A stretch of DNA of 64,000 nucleotides from Rhizobium sp. AQ_MP (GTDB lineage: Bacteria > Pseudomonadota > Alphaproteobacteria > Rhizobiales > Rhizobiaceae), in NCBI RefSeq assembly GCF_014237835.1, contig NZ_JACJVI010000013.1:62001-126000 (forward strand), written 5' to 3'. The notes beneath the pieces were generated by a model. That model saw only the letters and a list, made by a program, of their open reading frames with translations, searched no databases and had not been told where the DNA came from. The number at the start of each line of letters is the position of its first letter. The first letter of the stretch is position 1. Below, in pieces: positions 8,281 to 15,888 of this stretch. Made by a program: the position numbers and the translations under genes.

Positions 8281-9540
8281 TCACCAGCCATTGCCCATGA
8301 GTTCGTTGAGCTCGATCTCGAGGAGTTCGAGGTTTTCGGCCGCGCTGCCCGTGCCGGAGAGGGTATTGTGAACGGCACCCCAGAAGCGCGAGGACACTTC
8401 GTTGTACTTCACCTTGGTGACGGCCGAGGGACGCGGCACTGCATCTTGGAAGATCGGCTTCCATTGCGGCATGAAGGGCTGGGCCTTGGCGACATCGGGA
8501 TCGTCATAAAGCGCTTGCAGGGTCGGCAGATTCGACAGCTCGATCGCGCGGCGCTTCTGCACCTCGGGCGAACTCAGGAACTTGACGAGCTCGATCGATG
8601 CCTCCTGCTCATCGGAATACTTGGAGACCGCCAGGTTCCAACCTCCAAGGGTCGAAGACGGCTTGTCGCCGGCCGCAGCAACCGGAAGGGTCGTCACATC
8701 GAACTTGCCTTTGACCGCGCTGTCGTCACCATTTCCGAGCGCATAGGCATAGGGCCAGTTGCGCATGAAGACAGCATTGCCCGTCTGCCAGACACCGCGC
8801 GCCTCCTCTTCCTGATAGGCCAGCACGCCCGGCGGCGAAATGGTGCCGATCCAGGTCTTGGCCTGCTCGAGTGCTAAGATCGCTTTCTCGTTGTTCACGG
8901 AAATGGTGCCATCAGGTTCGACGATCTGTCCGCCCCCGGAGGACTTGATCCATTCCAGCGCATTGCAGGTCAGCCCCTCATAGGCATTGCCCTGGAAGAC
9001 AAAGCCCCACATGTCACCCTGCCCGCCTTCACGTTCCTTGGCCTGGATCTCCTCGGCCACCTGCGCCAGGTCCTCCCAGGTCTTCGGCAACTCCTTGCCG
9101 TGCTTTTCGAGAAGATCCTTGCGGTAGTAAAGCGCCGGCGCATCCGTGAACATCGGCATGGCAACAAGGCGCCCATCCACGGTTTGCGACTGGATGATCG
9201 ATGGGAAGAACTGGTCGATGACGTCGCTCGCGGCATCCTTCAGATCGACGAATTGCTCGGCCAATTGCGGGGCCCAGATGACATCAGTCTGATAGACATC
9301 GACATCCTTGTTGCCGGCGGCGAGCCAAAGACGATACTGGGCAAACTGCTCGGAACTCGAAGGCGGCATCGTGACGAGCGACACCTTGTGCCCGGTTTTT
9401 TCTTCGAATTCTGCGAACACGGCGCGCAGGAAATCGAGATTCTTGCCGGTCGAGTTGGCCGCAACGGCGATCTCGGCAGCGTGCGCCGCGCCACCAAGCG
9501 CGGTGGCGGCAAGGAATACGGCAGTCAAAAGCTTCTTCAT
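8281..9540 (-). CDS. thuE: ThuE, periplasmic trehalose/maltitol-binding protein
   Basis: 419 residues from the ATG at 9540, which has GGGAGGAGATATC upstream. A possible start 33 codons earlier lacks a ribosome site and would bury the signal peptide. MKKLLTAVFLAATALGGAAHA is a typical Sec signal with cleavage before AEIAVAAN. The mature protein is a family 1 extracellular solute-binding protein. Motifs include FEEKTGHKVSLV near the start, DVYQTDVIWAPQLA, and ALYYRKDLLEKHGKELPKTWEDL. It is the first gene of thuEFGKAB and delivers alpha-glucosides to ThuFGK. Expression is probably controlled by ThuR, encoded divergently. Confidence 0.92.
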   Translation of the reverse strand: MKKLLTAVFLAATALGGAAHAAEIAVAANSTGKNLDFLRAVFAEFEEKTGHKVSLVTMPPSSSEQFAQYRLWLAAGNKDVDVYQTDVIWAPQLAEQFVDLKDAASDVIDQFFPSIIQSQTVDGRLVAMPMFTDAPALYYRKDLLEKHGKELPKTWEDLAQVAEEIQAKEREGGQGDMWGFVFQGNAYEGLTCNALEWIKSSGGGQIVEPDGTISVNNEKAILALEQAKTWIGTISPPGVLAYQEEEARGVWQTGNAVFMRNWPYAYALGNGDDSAVKGKFDVTTLPVAAAGDKPSSTLGGWNLAVSKYSDEQEASIELVKFLSSPEVQKRRAIELSNLPTLQALYDDPDVAKAQPFMPQWKPIFQDAVPRPSAVTKVKYNEVSSRFWGAVHNTLSGTGSAAENLELLEIELNELMGNGW

Positions 9541-9590
9541 CGATATCTCCTCCCAAAGAACAACCAATCCGTTTGTTCTCTCAACAATTT

Positions 9591-9604
9591 GAAAGCGGTT
9601 TGGC
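9591..9604. promoter_or_regulatory. Candidate ThuR operator 1
   Basis: GAAAGCGGTTTGGC has the AAA-N-CG-N-TTT core expected for LacI-family operators. It shares CGGTTTGGC with the site at 9776-9790. It lies just downstream of the proposed thuE -10 box on the thuE side, a repressing position. Confidence 0.45.
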
Positions 9605-9775
9605 TGGCGAAAGTTTGCAAAGATTCCGATGCGTGTCAAACAAGATTCTTATAGAAGTGAATGGTGTCAGACCAAGCTATTGTAATATATGTATATAAGT
9701 TCGGTGACGCGTTGATTCTATCAACCCTAGGCGCTCAACGGCGCCCTACATCCGGTGATCGTTATACGCGAAAAT

Positions 9776-9790
9776 CAAAATCGGTTTGGC
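9776..9790. promoter_or_regulatory. Candidate ThuR operator 2
   Basis: CAAAATCGGTTTGGC, again AAA-N-CG-N-TTT in form, nearer to thuR. Two sites about 186 bases apart could allow repression loops over both divergent promoters. Confidence 0.45.
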
Positions 9791-9885
9791 CTGTTTGATG
9801 TCAATGATTGCCAGCAGCTATGTGAACATGGGATAAGCGCTGAGGGGGAGGGGAGCCTTATGGCTCCGCAGGGGCGAGGTGCCTG

Positions 9886-10920
9886 ATGAAGCTTAAAGAA
9901 TTTGCCCAACAGATCGGATTGTCACCCACGACAGTGAGCCGTGCCTTGAGCGGTTACCCTGAAGTGAGCGAGGCTACGCGACTTCGCGTCATGGAAGAGG
10001 CTGGGCGACTAGGCTACCGGCCCAATATCAACGCCGTGCGCCTCGCCACCGGGCGGGCTGGTGCAATCGGCGTCGTCATGACGAGAGCCGGTGAGTATCA
10101 GTTCTCCGAATTTATGAGTGGCATGGCCGACCGTCTGAACAGAGAAGACCTGGACATCTTGATCACGCCGAAAGCAGAGGACGACGCGGGAGACGAGCTG
10201 CAGCTATACCGGCGATTGGCGGAGAGCCGGCGCGTCGACGCTGTGGTGCTCCACTCACCACGACCAAACGACCCCCGCATTGCTCTGCTCCACCAGCTAA
10301 AGCTGCCGTTCATTGTACATGGCCGCTCGGCAACCGAGGTCCCGCATGCATGGCTCGACATCGACAATGAGGGTGCTGTACGCCGCAGCACAGAGCATCT
10401 ACTTGATCTTGGTCATCGCAGGATAGCCTTGCTGAACGGTCGTGAGGGCCTGACCTTCACCATGCACCGCCTCGCTGGGTACAAGGCGGCCCTTGCCGAT
10501 CGCGGCGTTGAGTTCGACCCGAAACTCGTAACATACGGCAACTTTACGGATGAGATCGGCTTCCGCTATGCCCGTTCCACCATGGAACAGCGACCACGGC
10601 CAACCGCATTTGTCGCTGGTTCAATGATGACGGCCCTTGGCGTTTATCGCGCTGCCCGCTCTATGAACCTGATCGTCGGCGAGGACATCTCCGTGGTCGC
10701 CCATGACGACGTGTTTCCTTACCTTACCGCCGAGAACATGTCGCCGTCACTTTCAACAACCCGCTCATCGATCCGTGCCGCAGGAAGCCGAATTGCTGAC
10801 CTGATACTGCAAATGCTTTCGGGCCGCGAGGCGACCGATGTGAGGGAGCTCTGGCCGGTGGAGCTGATCCTGCGCGAAACGACGCGACCCGCGCCGCAGG
10901 ATAGTGTCGCAAGGGAGTGA
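9886..10920 (+). CDS. thuR: ThuR, LacI-family regulator of trehalose utilisation
   Basis: 344 residues. The N-terminal LacI helix-turn-helix (MKLKEFAQQIGLSPTTVSRAL) and hinge (LGYRPN) are followed by a periplasmic-binding-like effector domain. ATG follows GGGGCGAGGTGCCTG. It is divergent from thuE, as in Sinorhizobium. By family logic it represses thuEFGKAB until an imported disaccharide or a derivative binds. Confidence 0.88.
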   Translation: MKLKEFAQQIGLSPTTVSRALSGYPEVSEATRLRVMEEAGRLGYRPNINAVRLATGRAGAIGVVMTRAGEYQFSEFMSGMADRLNREDLDILITPKAEDDAGDELQLYRRLAESRRVDAVVLHSPRPNDPRIALLHQLKLPFIVHGRSATEVPHAWLDIDNEGAVRRSTEHLLDLGHRRIALLNGREGLTFTMHRLAGYKAALADRGVEFDPKLVTYGNFTDEIGFRYARSTMEQRPRPTAFVAGSMMTALGVYRAARSMNLIVGEDISVVAHDDVFPYLTAENMSPSLSTTRSSIRAAGSRIADLILQMLSGREATDVRELWPVELILRETTRPAPQDSVARE

Positions 10921-11312
10921 TGCGGGGCCTTGCCGGATTTATTGGCTCGGCTGGTGGACTGATGGGCGGCAGTCAATCCCTTCAAGGAGATAAGCAGCCC
11001 AGAGAGTAACAGTGCGGGCCCTCAGGTTTCGCCGCCTGCTCATCTGTAGGCTGTGTCCTTGTGCTGCACATCAAGGTCGCGAACGAAGTCCTCCGCGCTG
11101 ATTTTGCCGCGATCAACACTCCTGACACATCCGCCGGCGAAACCGAGATAACGACGAAGCCTGGCGCCGTGAGGATGATCTTGAACTGCGAGCTTGCGAT
11201 GTCACGGTCCCTGATTGGCAAGCCTTCATCCTATTTGCCGGCTGAGGCGATCGGCAGTCGCGTCAGCCGCCGAAACTCATCGAGAAGATGGAGGGTCATC
11301 CGCGGCTCCTTG
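10921..11312. other. Intergenic, no confident gene
   Basis: Nearly 400 bases with no confident coding sequence. On the minus strand AAGGAGCCGCGG precedes an ATG near 11299 that opens only 22 codons (MTLHLLDEFRRLTRLPIASA...). It may be the start of a gene whose body has been lost, directly downstream of the phosphatase gene. Confidence 0.4.
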
Positions 11313-11912
11313 TCAGTCAGGAGCGTCAAACACCGGCCCGTTCGGACTGAAGTTGAAGCTTTCGAGCCGAAAGTGCCCGTCACTCAACGCAAGCACGGTG
11401 ACACTTGCGGGACCAACCGGGATGATCCGCTTTGGTGGCAGTGAGAGCAGGCCATCAAGCAGGGCGCGAATGACACCCCCGTGACATACGACCAGAAGAC
11501 GGTCTCGGGTTGCATCGCAAGCATCTGTCAGAGCTTTGAGGGTGCGGCTGCGGAAGTCGTGCCAGCTTTCGCCTTGTGGGGGCACGAAGGTGCCGGCGCG
11601 CCAGCCCCGGTAAGCCTCTTCATCTGCCGCGATCAGGTCCGCAATCGCATGCCCCGTCCAGTCGCCCACATCGATCTCCCGGAATTCTCTCGAGCGAACC
11701 GCATCTTCGAAGCCAAGAAGTGCGGCGGTCTTGCGTGCACGTAACAGGTCGGACGTTAGGACATGATCCGGCGCCATGGCTTCGATCACAGGACGCAGTG
11801 CTTCGGCTTGGGCTACACCGCGGGCCGACAGATCGATGTCTGCCTGACCTTGGAGCCGGCGCACCGAGTTCCACTCACTTTCCCCGTGCCTCACCAAAAA
11901 GATACGCATCAT
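11313..11912 (-). CDS. Histidine phosphatase family protein (phosphoglycerate-mutase-like)
   Basis: 199 residues. The phosphohistidine signature FLVRHGESEWN (H9) opens the protein and the second histidine sits in LLVVCHGGVIRALL. Length and order match branch 1 histidine phosphatases, small cytoplasmic phosphomonoesterases. The substrate is unknown. Its ATG overlaps the stop of the upstream ABC ATPase fragment (TGATG). It was therefore once translationally coupled to a sugar-type ABC transporter whose other genes are gone. Its own promoter is not evident, so it may be poorly expressed. Confidence 0.85.
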   Translation of the reverse strand: MMRIFLVRHGESEWNSVRRLQGQADIDLSARGVAQAEALRPVIEAMAPDHVLTSDLLRARKTAALLGFEDAVRSREFREIDVGDWTGHAIADLIAADEEAYRGWRAGTFVPPQGESWHDFRSRTLKALTDACDATRDRLLVVCHGGVIRALLDGLLSLPPKRIIPVGPASVTVLALSDGHFRLESFNFSPNGPVFDAPD

Positions 11913-12350
11913 CAGACGCGGCCTCCCTCGTTGGTGAAGAAGCCGCTCGGATTCCGCGGTAGCTGAAAATGGACTTCGTCACCGACGATCAAGTCCGGCA
12001 GCAGGTCAACGATCGCGGTGAGGCGAAGACCATTTCGAACACCTGTGACCATGAAACGCCCGGCCATGGGGCTTGCTTCTGCAAAGTCGAGTGTCAGCGT
12101 GCGAGCAGACGGAGCTGCTGCGAGTTCTAGCTCCTCCGGTCTGAACATTGCGGATCCTGATTGGCCTTCGAGCTCGCCGTCTGACCACTTATCCCAGAAA
12201 ATGCCATTGCTGACGGGAATGAGGTTTGCGGGTGGCGTGCCGACGAATGTCGCAACGAAAGCAGTCTGGGGATCGGTGACGAGGTCTTTTGGACTGCCAA
12301 ACCGCTCGATGCGCCCGCCATGTAACAGTGCGGCACAGTTGCTGAACGAC
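11912..12350 (-). pseudogene. 3' remnant of an ABC transporter ATP-binding protein gene
   Basis: From about 12350 the minus-strand frame matches the C-terminal end of MalK/UgpC-type ATPases: ALLHGGRIERFGSPKDL, then TAFVATFVGTPPANL and a TOBE-like domain to the stop at 11912-11914. Walker A, signature and Walker B are absent. The homology breaks just upstream, where a vapBC module begins (vapC ends at 12423). The open frame reaches back to 12463 but those residues are unrelated. I infer a deletion or insertion that removed the 5' part of the gene. Confidence 0.75.
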
Positions 12351-12422
12351 AGGTCGCGGGCTCGTATCCCATCGCAGCACCTATCTCTCAGGTCGCACAG
12401 CGAACCGTTCTGCATGACGGCT

Positions 12423-12806
12423 TTAATGAGCGGCTTGCGCCTGCTGGTAAAGCGTCGCACCAACTTTTTGTGCTGCGGCCGCCAGGCGTTTGTCTCTTGT
12501 CCACAAGCTTGCGCGCCCGTCGAGCAGTGTTGACGTCAACAAGTGCGCGTCTGTGTAACCGATCCCCATGCTGAATATCGAATGCCGATCAATTACCGTC
12601 ATGACCTCTTTATGGGTCGCGATCGTTGCTTCGCGCTGAGCGGCTAGGAAAGCTATGACGGCATCCCGCTCTCGTAGGCTACCAAGCGCCAGTTCGCCGA
12701 CAACAAAAGGGTGGCAGAGCAGTAGGTCATCAGTGATGATTTTCCCTAGTTCTGCGTCACCATATCGAAAATGGTCGATCCAGATTGAGGTGTCGACCAG
12801 GATCAC
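12423..12806 (-). CDS. vapC: VapC-type PIN-domain ribonuclease toxin
   Basis: 127 residues, standard VapC length. The four PIN-domain acidic residues are all visible: D5 (MILVDTSIW), E38 (VVGELA), D86 (YTDAHLL) and D105 (WTRDKRL), so the nuclease looks intact. Toxins of this family cleave tRNA or rRNA when freed from VapB. It overlaps vapB by four bases (12803-12806). It sits at the broken end of an ABC ATPase gene, consistent with arrival as a mobile toxin-antitoxin module. Confidence 0.9.
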   Translation of the reverse strand: MILVDTSIWIDHFRYGDAELGKIITDDLLLCHPFVVGELALGSLRERDAVIAFLAAQREATIATHKEVMTVIDRHSIFSMGIGYTDAHLLTSTLLDGRASLWTRDKRLAAAAQKVGATLYQQAQAAH

Positions 12807-13003
12807 TTGACTACGTCGCTCCGTCGGCGCGTTGACGCCTCAGCCTCTGGCATTGAGCCACCAAGGGCGATCAGCCGTTTGCCAGATTCCACACGCACAA
12901 GGGTCTCCAGCGCCTGTCGAACAAGAGCTGCTGTTTCCTTCGTGCCCGTGAGGGACCTGGCCCTTTCGATGAGATTGTCATCGAGATTTATGGTAGACCG
13001 CAT
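12803..13003 (-). CDS. vapB: VapB-type antitoxin
   Basis: 66 residues from the ATG at 13003, with AGGAG seven bases upstream. The 13-codon longer frame lacks such a site. MRSTINLDDNLIERARSLTG is the N-terminal DNA-binding segment of the rhizobial VapB/type II antitoxin family. The charged C-terminal part (residues 45-66) would wrap VapC. It should autoregulate the vapBC promoter with VapC. Confidence 0.88.
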   Translation of the reverse strand: MRSTINLDDNLIERARSLTGTKETAALVRQALETLVRVESGKRLIALGGSMPEAEASTRRRSDVVK

Positions 13004-13119
13004 GTCAGAACTCCTGAAGATGAATGGTCTAGTTAGCACCATTTGGTGCTAGTTTCTACGCCTCGCGGAGTCGATGCTTATTGTATTTCAAGCCGTCGGT
13101 TCGACCTAGTTCAAGGTGT

Positions 13120-13323
13120 CGACGGGGACCGTGGCGCAACTTCAAAGCCGTGGAGTTCGCCACGCTCGAATGGGTCGATTGGTTAAACAACCGCCGCCTC
13201 TTGGAGCCCATCGGAAACATTCCGCCCGCCGAGGCCGAAGAACGATACCCTGCCATGCTGGACGCCCCAGCTATGGCCGCATAACTTAAACCAAACGGTC
13301 TCTGGCAAAGCCGGCGCGGTTCA
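13120..13323 (+). mobile_element. IS3-family insertion sequence remnant (3' end of transposase orfB and right end)
   Basis: The frame to the stop at 13284 reads RRGPWRNFKAVEFATLEW, then VDWLNNRRLLEPIGNIPPAE and on to MAA. This is the C-terminus of an IS3-group transposase after the catalytic core. The usual tail follows (CTTAAACCAAACGGTCTC... to GGTTCA near 13323), resembling the right terminal repeat. The DDE core and left end are missing. It lies between vapBC and the antiporter gene and marks past rearrangement here. Confidence 0.8.
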
Positions 13324-13412
13324 GATCGATGCCCAAAACATAGGGCCATTCGAATATCGAAAAAGTAGCTTAGGACAATGGATCTAATCTTGCTTGACCG
13401 GGTTTAGGTCAC

Positions 13413-14717
13413 ATGTTCGATCTGAACGAGTGGTCCCCCGATCCATATATCCTGGTGCTGACGGTGCTTGGCATTCTGATTGCGCTCGTCGCTTGGTTGC
13501 CTTTGGCTCTCAAACGTCTTCCGCTCTCATTGCCGATCATCTGCATTGCGTTGGGAGCAGCATTGTTTCTGGCCCCACAGATGTCGGACCAGCCGCTACC
13601 TTTCACCTATCCCGAGTTCACGGAACGCTTCACCGAGTTCGTGGTCATCATCGCTTTGATGGGGGCTGGCCTGAAGCTGGACCGTGTGTTCAGTTGGCGG
13701 CGATGGGATGTGACCTGGCGGCTTCTGGCATTGACCATGCCGCTGAGTATCGTGGCCATCGCGCTGATTGGCGTTTGGGGCTTGGGCCTTTCCTTGCCTG
13801 TCGCGCTTTTGCTTGGTGCAAGCCTGGCGCCGACCGATCCTGTTCTCGCCGCAGACGTACAGGTAGGTCCTCCGAAGTCAGGCCAGGAAGACAAGGTGCG
13901 ATTTGGCCTCACATCAGAGGCTGGACTGAACGATGGGTTGGCATTTCCCTTCGTGAACCTCGCCATAGCACTCAGCCTTGCAGCCACAACAAAAGAGCCT
14001 TGGCTGGGAACCTGGATCCTTCACAACGTGCTTTGGGAAATTGGCGCCGGGATCGTGGGCGGCTGGCTGGTCGGCCGGATATTCGGTTGGCTCACCTTCC
14101 GGGTCCCCGCTGACACCCGCTTGTCTCAGACAGGGGACGGATTGATCGCGATTGCGGCAACCTTCGTTTCCTATGGCCTGACGGAGATGATCGAATGCTA
14201 CGGCTTCTTGGCGGTGTTCATTACAGCGCTTACTCTTCGCCAGGCTCACCGGCAGCATGACTTTCATCGTGAGATGCATGATGTGACCGAGCAGGTCGAA
14301 CGTCTCGCCATGATGATCTTGTTGGTCCTTTTCGGAGGGGCATTGGTGAGTGGTCTTCTTGCCCCGCTTCGCGCCATCGATGTGGTTGCCGCCTTTGTCA
14401 TTCTGCTCATCATTCGCCCTTTTGCAGGCTTGATCGGATTGCTTGGCTTCAAGGCGAGTTGGAGCGAAAAGCTTACGCTTGCCTTTTTCGGGATCCGTGG
14501 CGTCGGATCATTCTACTATCTCGCCTACGGCCTCAACCATATGTCGGTTGAAGGTGGCGAGAGGCTATGGGCGATTGTCGGCTTGGTGGTGCTGCTGTCG
14601 GTTCTTCTGCACGGCTTAACCGTGACCCCGATCATGCGCCTGCTCGATCGCAGCCAAGGGCGAGACCCGGATTCTGAAGGCTTGCCTCCGCCTGGGCTGC
14701 AGGGTCCGGCCTCGTGA
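13413..14717 (+). CDS. Cation:proton antiporter (CPA1, NhaP-like)
   Basis: 434 residues with about 12 hydrophobic segments from residue 12 to 410 and a short soluble tail. Conserved membrane motifs include LAPTDPVLAADVQVG (the paired-acidic region of the CPA1 ion site) and TSEAGLNDGLAFPFVNLA. FFGIRGVGSFYYLAYGL is in the last third. Family members exchange Na+, K+ or Li+ for H+ across the inner membrane for pH and salt tolerance. The gene looks intact although flanked by an IS remnant and an aldehyde dehydrogenase fragment. A weak TTTAGG ribosome site precedes the ATG. Confidence 0.88.
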   Translation: MFDLNEWSPDPYILVLTVLGILIALVAWLPLALKRLPLSLPIICIALGAALFLAPQMSDQPLPFTYPEFTERFTEFVVIIALMGAGLKLDRVFSWRRWDVTWRLLALTMPLSIVAIALIGVWGLGLSLPVALLLGASLAPTDPVLAADVQVGPPKSGQEDKVRFGLTSEAGLNDGLAFPFVNLAIALSLAATTKEPWLGTWILHNVLWEIGAGIVGGWLVGRIFGWLTFRVPADTRLSQTGDGLIAIAATFVSYGLTEMIECYGFLAVFITALTLRQAHRQHDFHREMHDVTEQVERLAMMILLVLFGGALVSGLLAPLRAIDVVAAFVILLIIRPFAGLIGLLGFKASWSEKLTLAFFGIRGVGSFYYLAYGLNHMSVEGGERLWAIVGLVVLLSVLLHGLTVTPIMRLLDRSQGRDPDSEGLPPPGLQGPAS

Positions 14718-14776
14718 GTTGCGAACCTATGCGTTGATGACAGCGTCAGACCAAGAGCACCATAGATCTCCAAGAA

Positions 14777-15066
14777 GAGGCTGCTCGAACTCCATTCCCG
14801 AAGGACGCGTTCGCAAGGCTAATGACCGACGAGGTTGGCAAGCTCTTGAAGGAAAGCCTCAGCGAGGTCGATCTATGTGCCGCCATATGCGACTATACTG
14901 CAGAGATCGGTCCGTCGGCACTGGCTGACGACGAGCGCGAAATTGAAGGCGGCAAGGGCTATGTCACGCACGCGCCTCTGGGCGTGATCTACGGCATTCA
15001 GCCTTGGAATTTCCCTGCCTATCAAGCCGTCCGGTACTCGATCGCCAGCCTCAAGGCAGGCAACCG
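14777..15066 (+). pseudogene. Aldehyde dehydrogenase (succinate-semialdehyde type) fragment
   Basis: The frame reads EAARTPFPKDAFARLMTDEV, then LLKESLSEVDLCAAICDYTA and APLGVIYGIQPWNFPAYQAV up to LKAGN. This is the N-terminal cofactor-binding part of an NAD(P)+ aldehyde dehydrogenase, including the PWNFP motif. Both ends are lost: the first 60 or so residues, and everything after LKAGN, including the catalytic Glu and Cys. It cannot be functional. Confidence 0.82.
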
Positions 15067-15142
15067 GCAGCCACTACAGGCGGCCCGTTGCCAGTCAATG
15101 CGTCAGCAATGCGCCGAAGTAAAGAATTGGTGCCTTAGCACT

Positions 15143-15412
15143 TCAACCGAACTGAGGTGCCACGGCACTAATGCACGCTGCAGAATCGCGGTGTTCTTCG
15201 CTCCTTTTTCCTCTCCGAACTGCAGCATGCGCGTAGCTACCGACTGCGCCTTCGTCTCCGACCCGGCAGCCTTCCTTGCCGCTCTCTAGCTCTCGCACGC
15301 GGCGAACGCCCACGCCTGCAACGCTGGCGAGTTGTTCCTGGGTGAGTTGCTGACGCTTTCGCTCCGTGCGGATAAGCTGGACGAGGGCTCCCCCGTCAAA
15401 GACAGTTGCCAA
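15143..15412 (-). CDS. Short XRE-family HTH protein (HipB-like), possibly damaged
   Basis: A TTG start at 15412 after AAAGGGATTA gives 89 residues. DGGALVQLIRTERKRQQLTQ, then EQLASVAGVGVRRVRELESGK, is a clear Cro/C1-type helix-turn-helix of the kind in HipB and related antitoxins. After residue 60 the sequence no longer resembles the family, so a frameshift or fusion of the tail is possible. No toxin partner lies downstream; the next sequence is the aldehyde dehydrogenase remnant. Two repeated GGGATGA boxes upstream suggest autoregulation. Confidence 0.6.
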   Translation of the reverse strand: MATVFDGGALVQLIRTERKRQQLTQEQLASVAGVGVRRVRELESGKEGCRVGDEGAVGSYAHAAVRRGKRSEEHRDSAACISAVAPQFG

Positions 15413-15414
15413 TA

Positions 15415-15480
15415 ATCCCTTTCGGGATGATCGAAGCGGAATTGCAAAGTAATTGTACAAAAAACAACCGAACGGGATGA
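15415..15480. promoter_or_regulatory. Repeated operator-like boxes before the XRE gene
   Basis: ATCCC-TTTC-GGGAT is an inverted repeat at 15415-15428. The half-box CGGGATGA recurs at 15473-15480, 50 bases away, with a similar preceding base context (TT versus AA). HipB-type repressors bind ATCC/GGAT half-sites, so these may be autoregulatory operators. Confidence 0.45.
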
Positions 15481-15514
15481 CTATCATTGGAGCCCTCGGC
15501 AGAGCCGGAATCAC

Positions 15515-15752
15515 CCAGAGCGGGACCCCTGAGAAATCTGTGAGGGGAAGGCGCTGAAGCGAACCGTCCTGAGCCCATGACCCGGGGCGCTGTGCCGGAT
15601 AAGTAAAGCGGAAAACCGTTCCGGGAGTGGCACGCTCCAGTCAGCTAGGTCATTGAATAGTAAATAAGGGAGGTCGGCTGGGGAGCGTCGAACCTCAATG
15701 TCTTCAGAGACTTGAATAAAGCCCTTAATTTGCCTTTGTTTTTCCGACGCAA
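15515..15752. other. Intergenic, no gene seen
   Basis: Low coding potential on both strands. It leads into the 69-base repeat at 15753-15821. No ribosome site with a convincing frame was found. Confidence 0.4.
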
Positions 15753-15821
15753 GCGACCGTGGATGCCATCTTTGTGCCGTGGCCTTGGGCTGACGTCAGC
15801 ATTGTGGGAGAGCGGCAATTG
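15753..15821 (+). repeat. Dispersed 69-base repeat, copy A
   Basis: It begins GCGACCGTGGATGCCATC and ends GAGCGGCAATTG. It matches 24300-24368 at 63 of 69 positions in the same orientation. A short TTGCCTTTG segment upstream is also shared. It sits just beyond the 3' end of the LuxR/hydrolase gene. On the minus strand both copies can read ML-TSAQ and GTKMASTVA, so a tiny ORF or a structured RNA is possible. Confidence 0.7.
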
Positions 15822-15888
15822 ATCTCGTTCTCCCGCGCCCACGTCGGCGGCTGATCGTGTCGCTCTAGATCGAGTTGTGGGCATGGAG

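Larger units (their letters stand above)
9541..9885. promoter_or_regulatory. Divergent thuR-thuE control region
   Basis: It holds a possible thuE promoter on the minus strand (TTGACA at 9639-9634, 17-base spacer, AAACTT at 9616-9611) and two similar LacI-type sites listed separately. The middle is AT-rich around 9678-9702. No small gene is seen. Confidence 0.55.
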
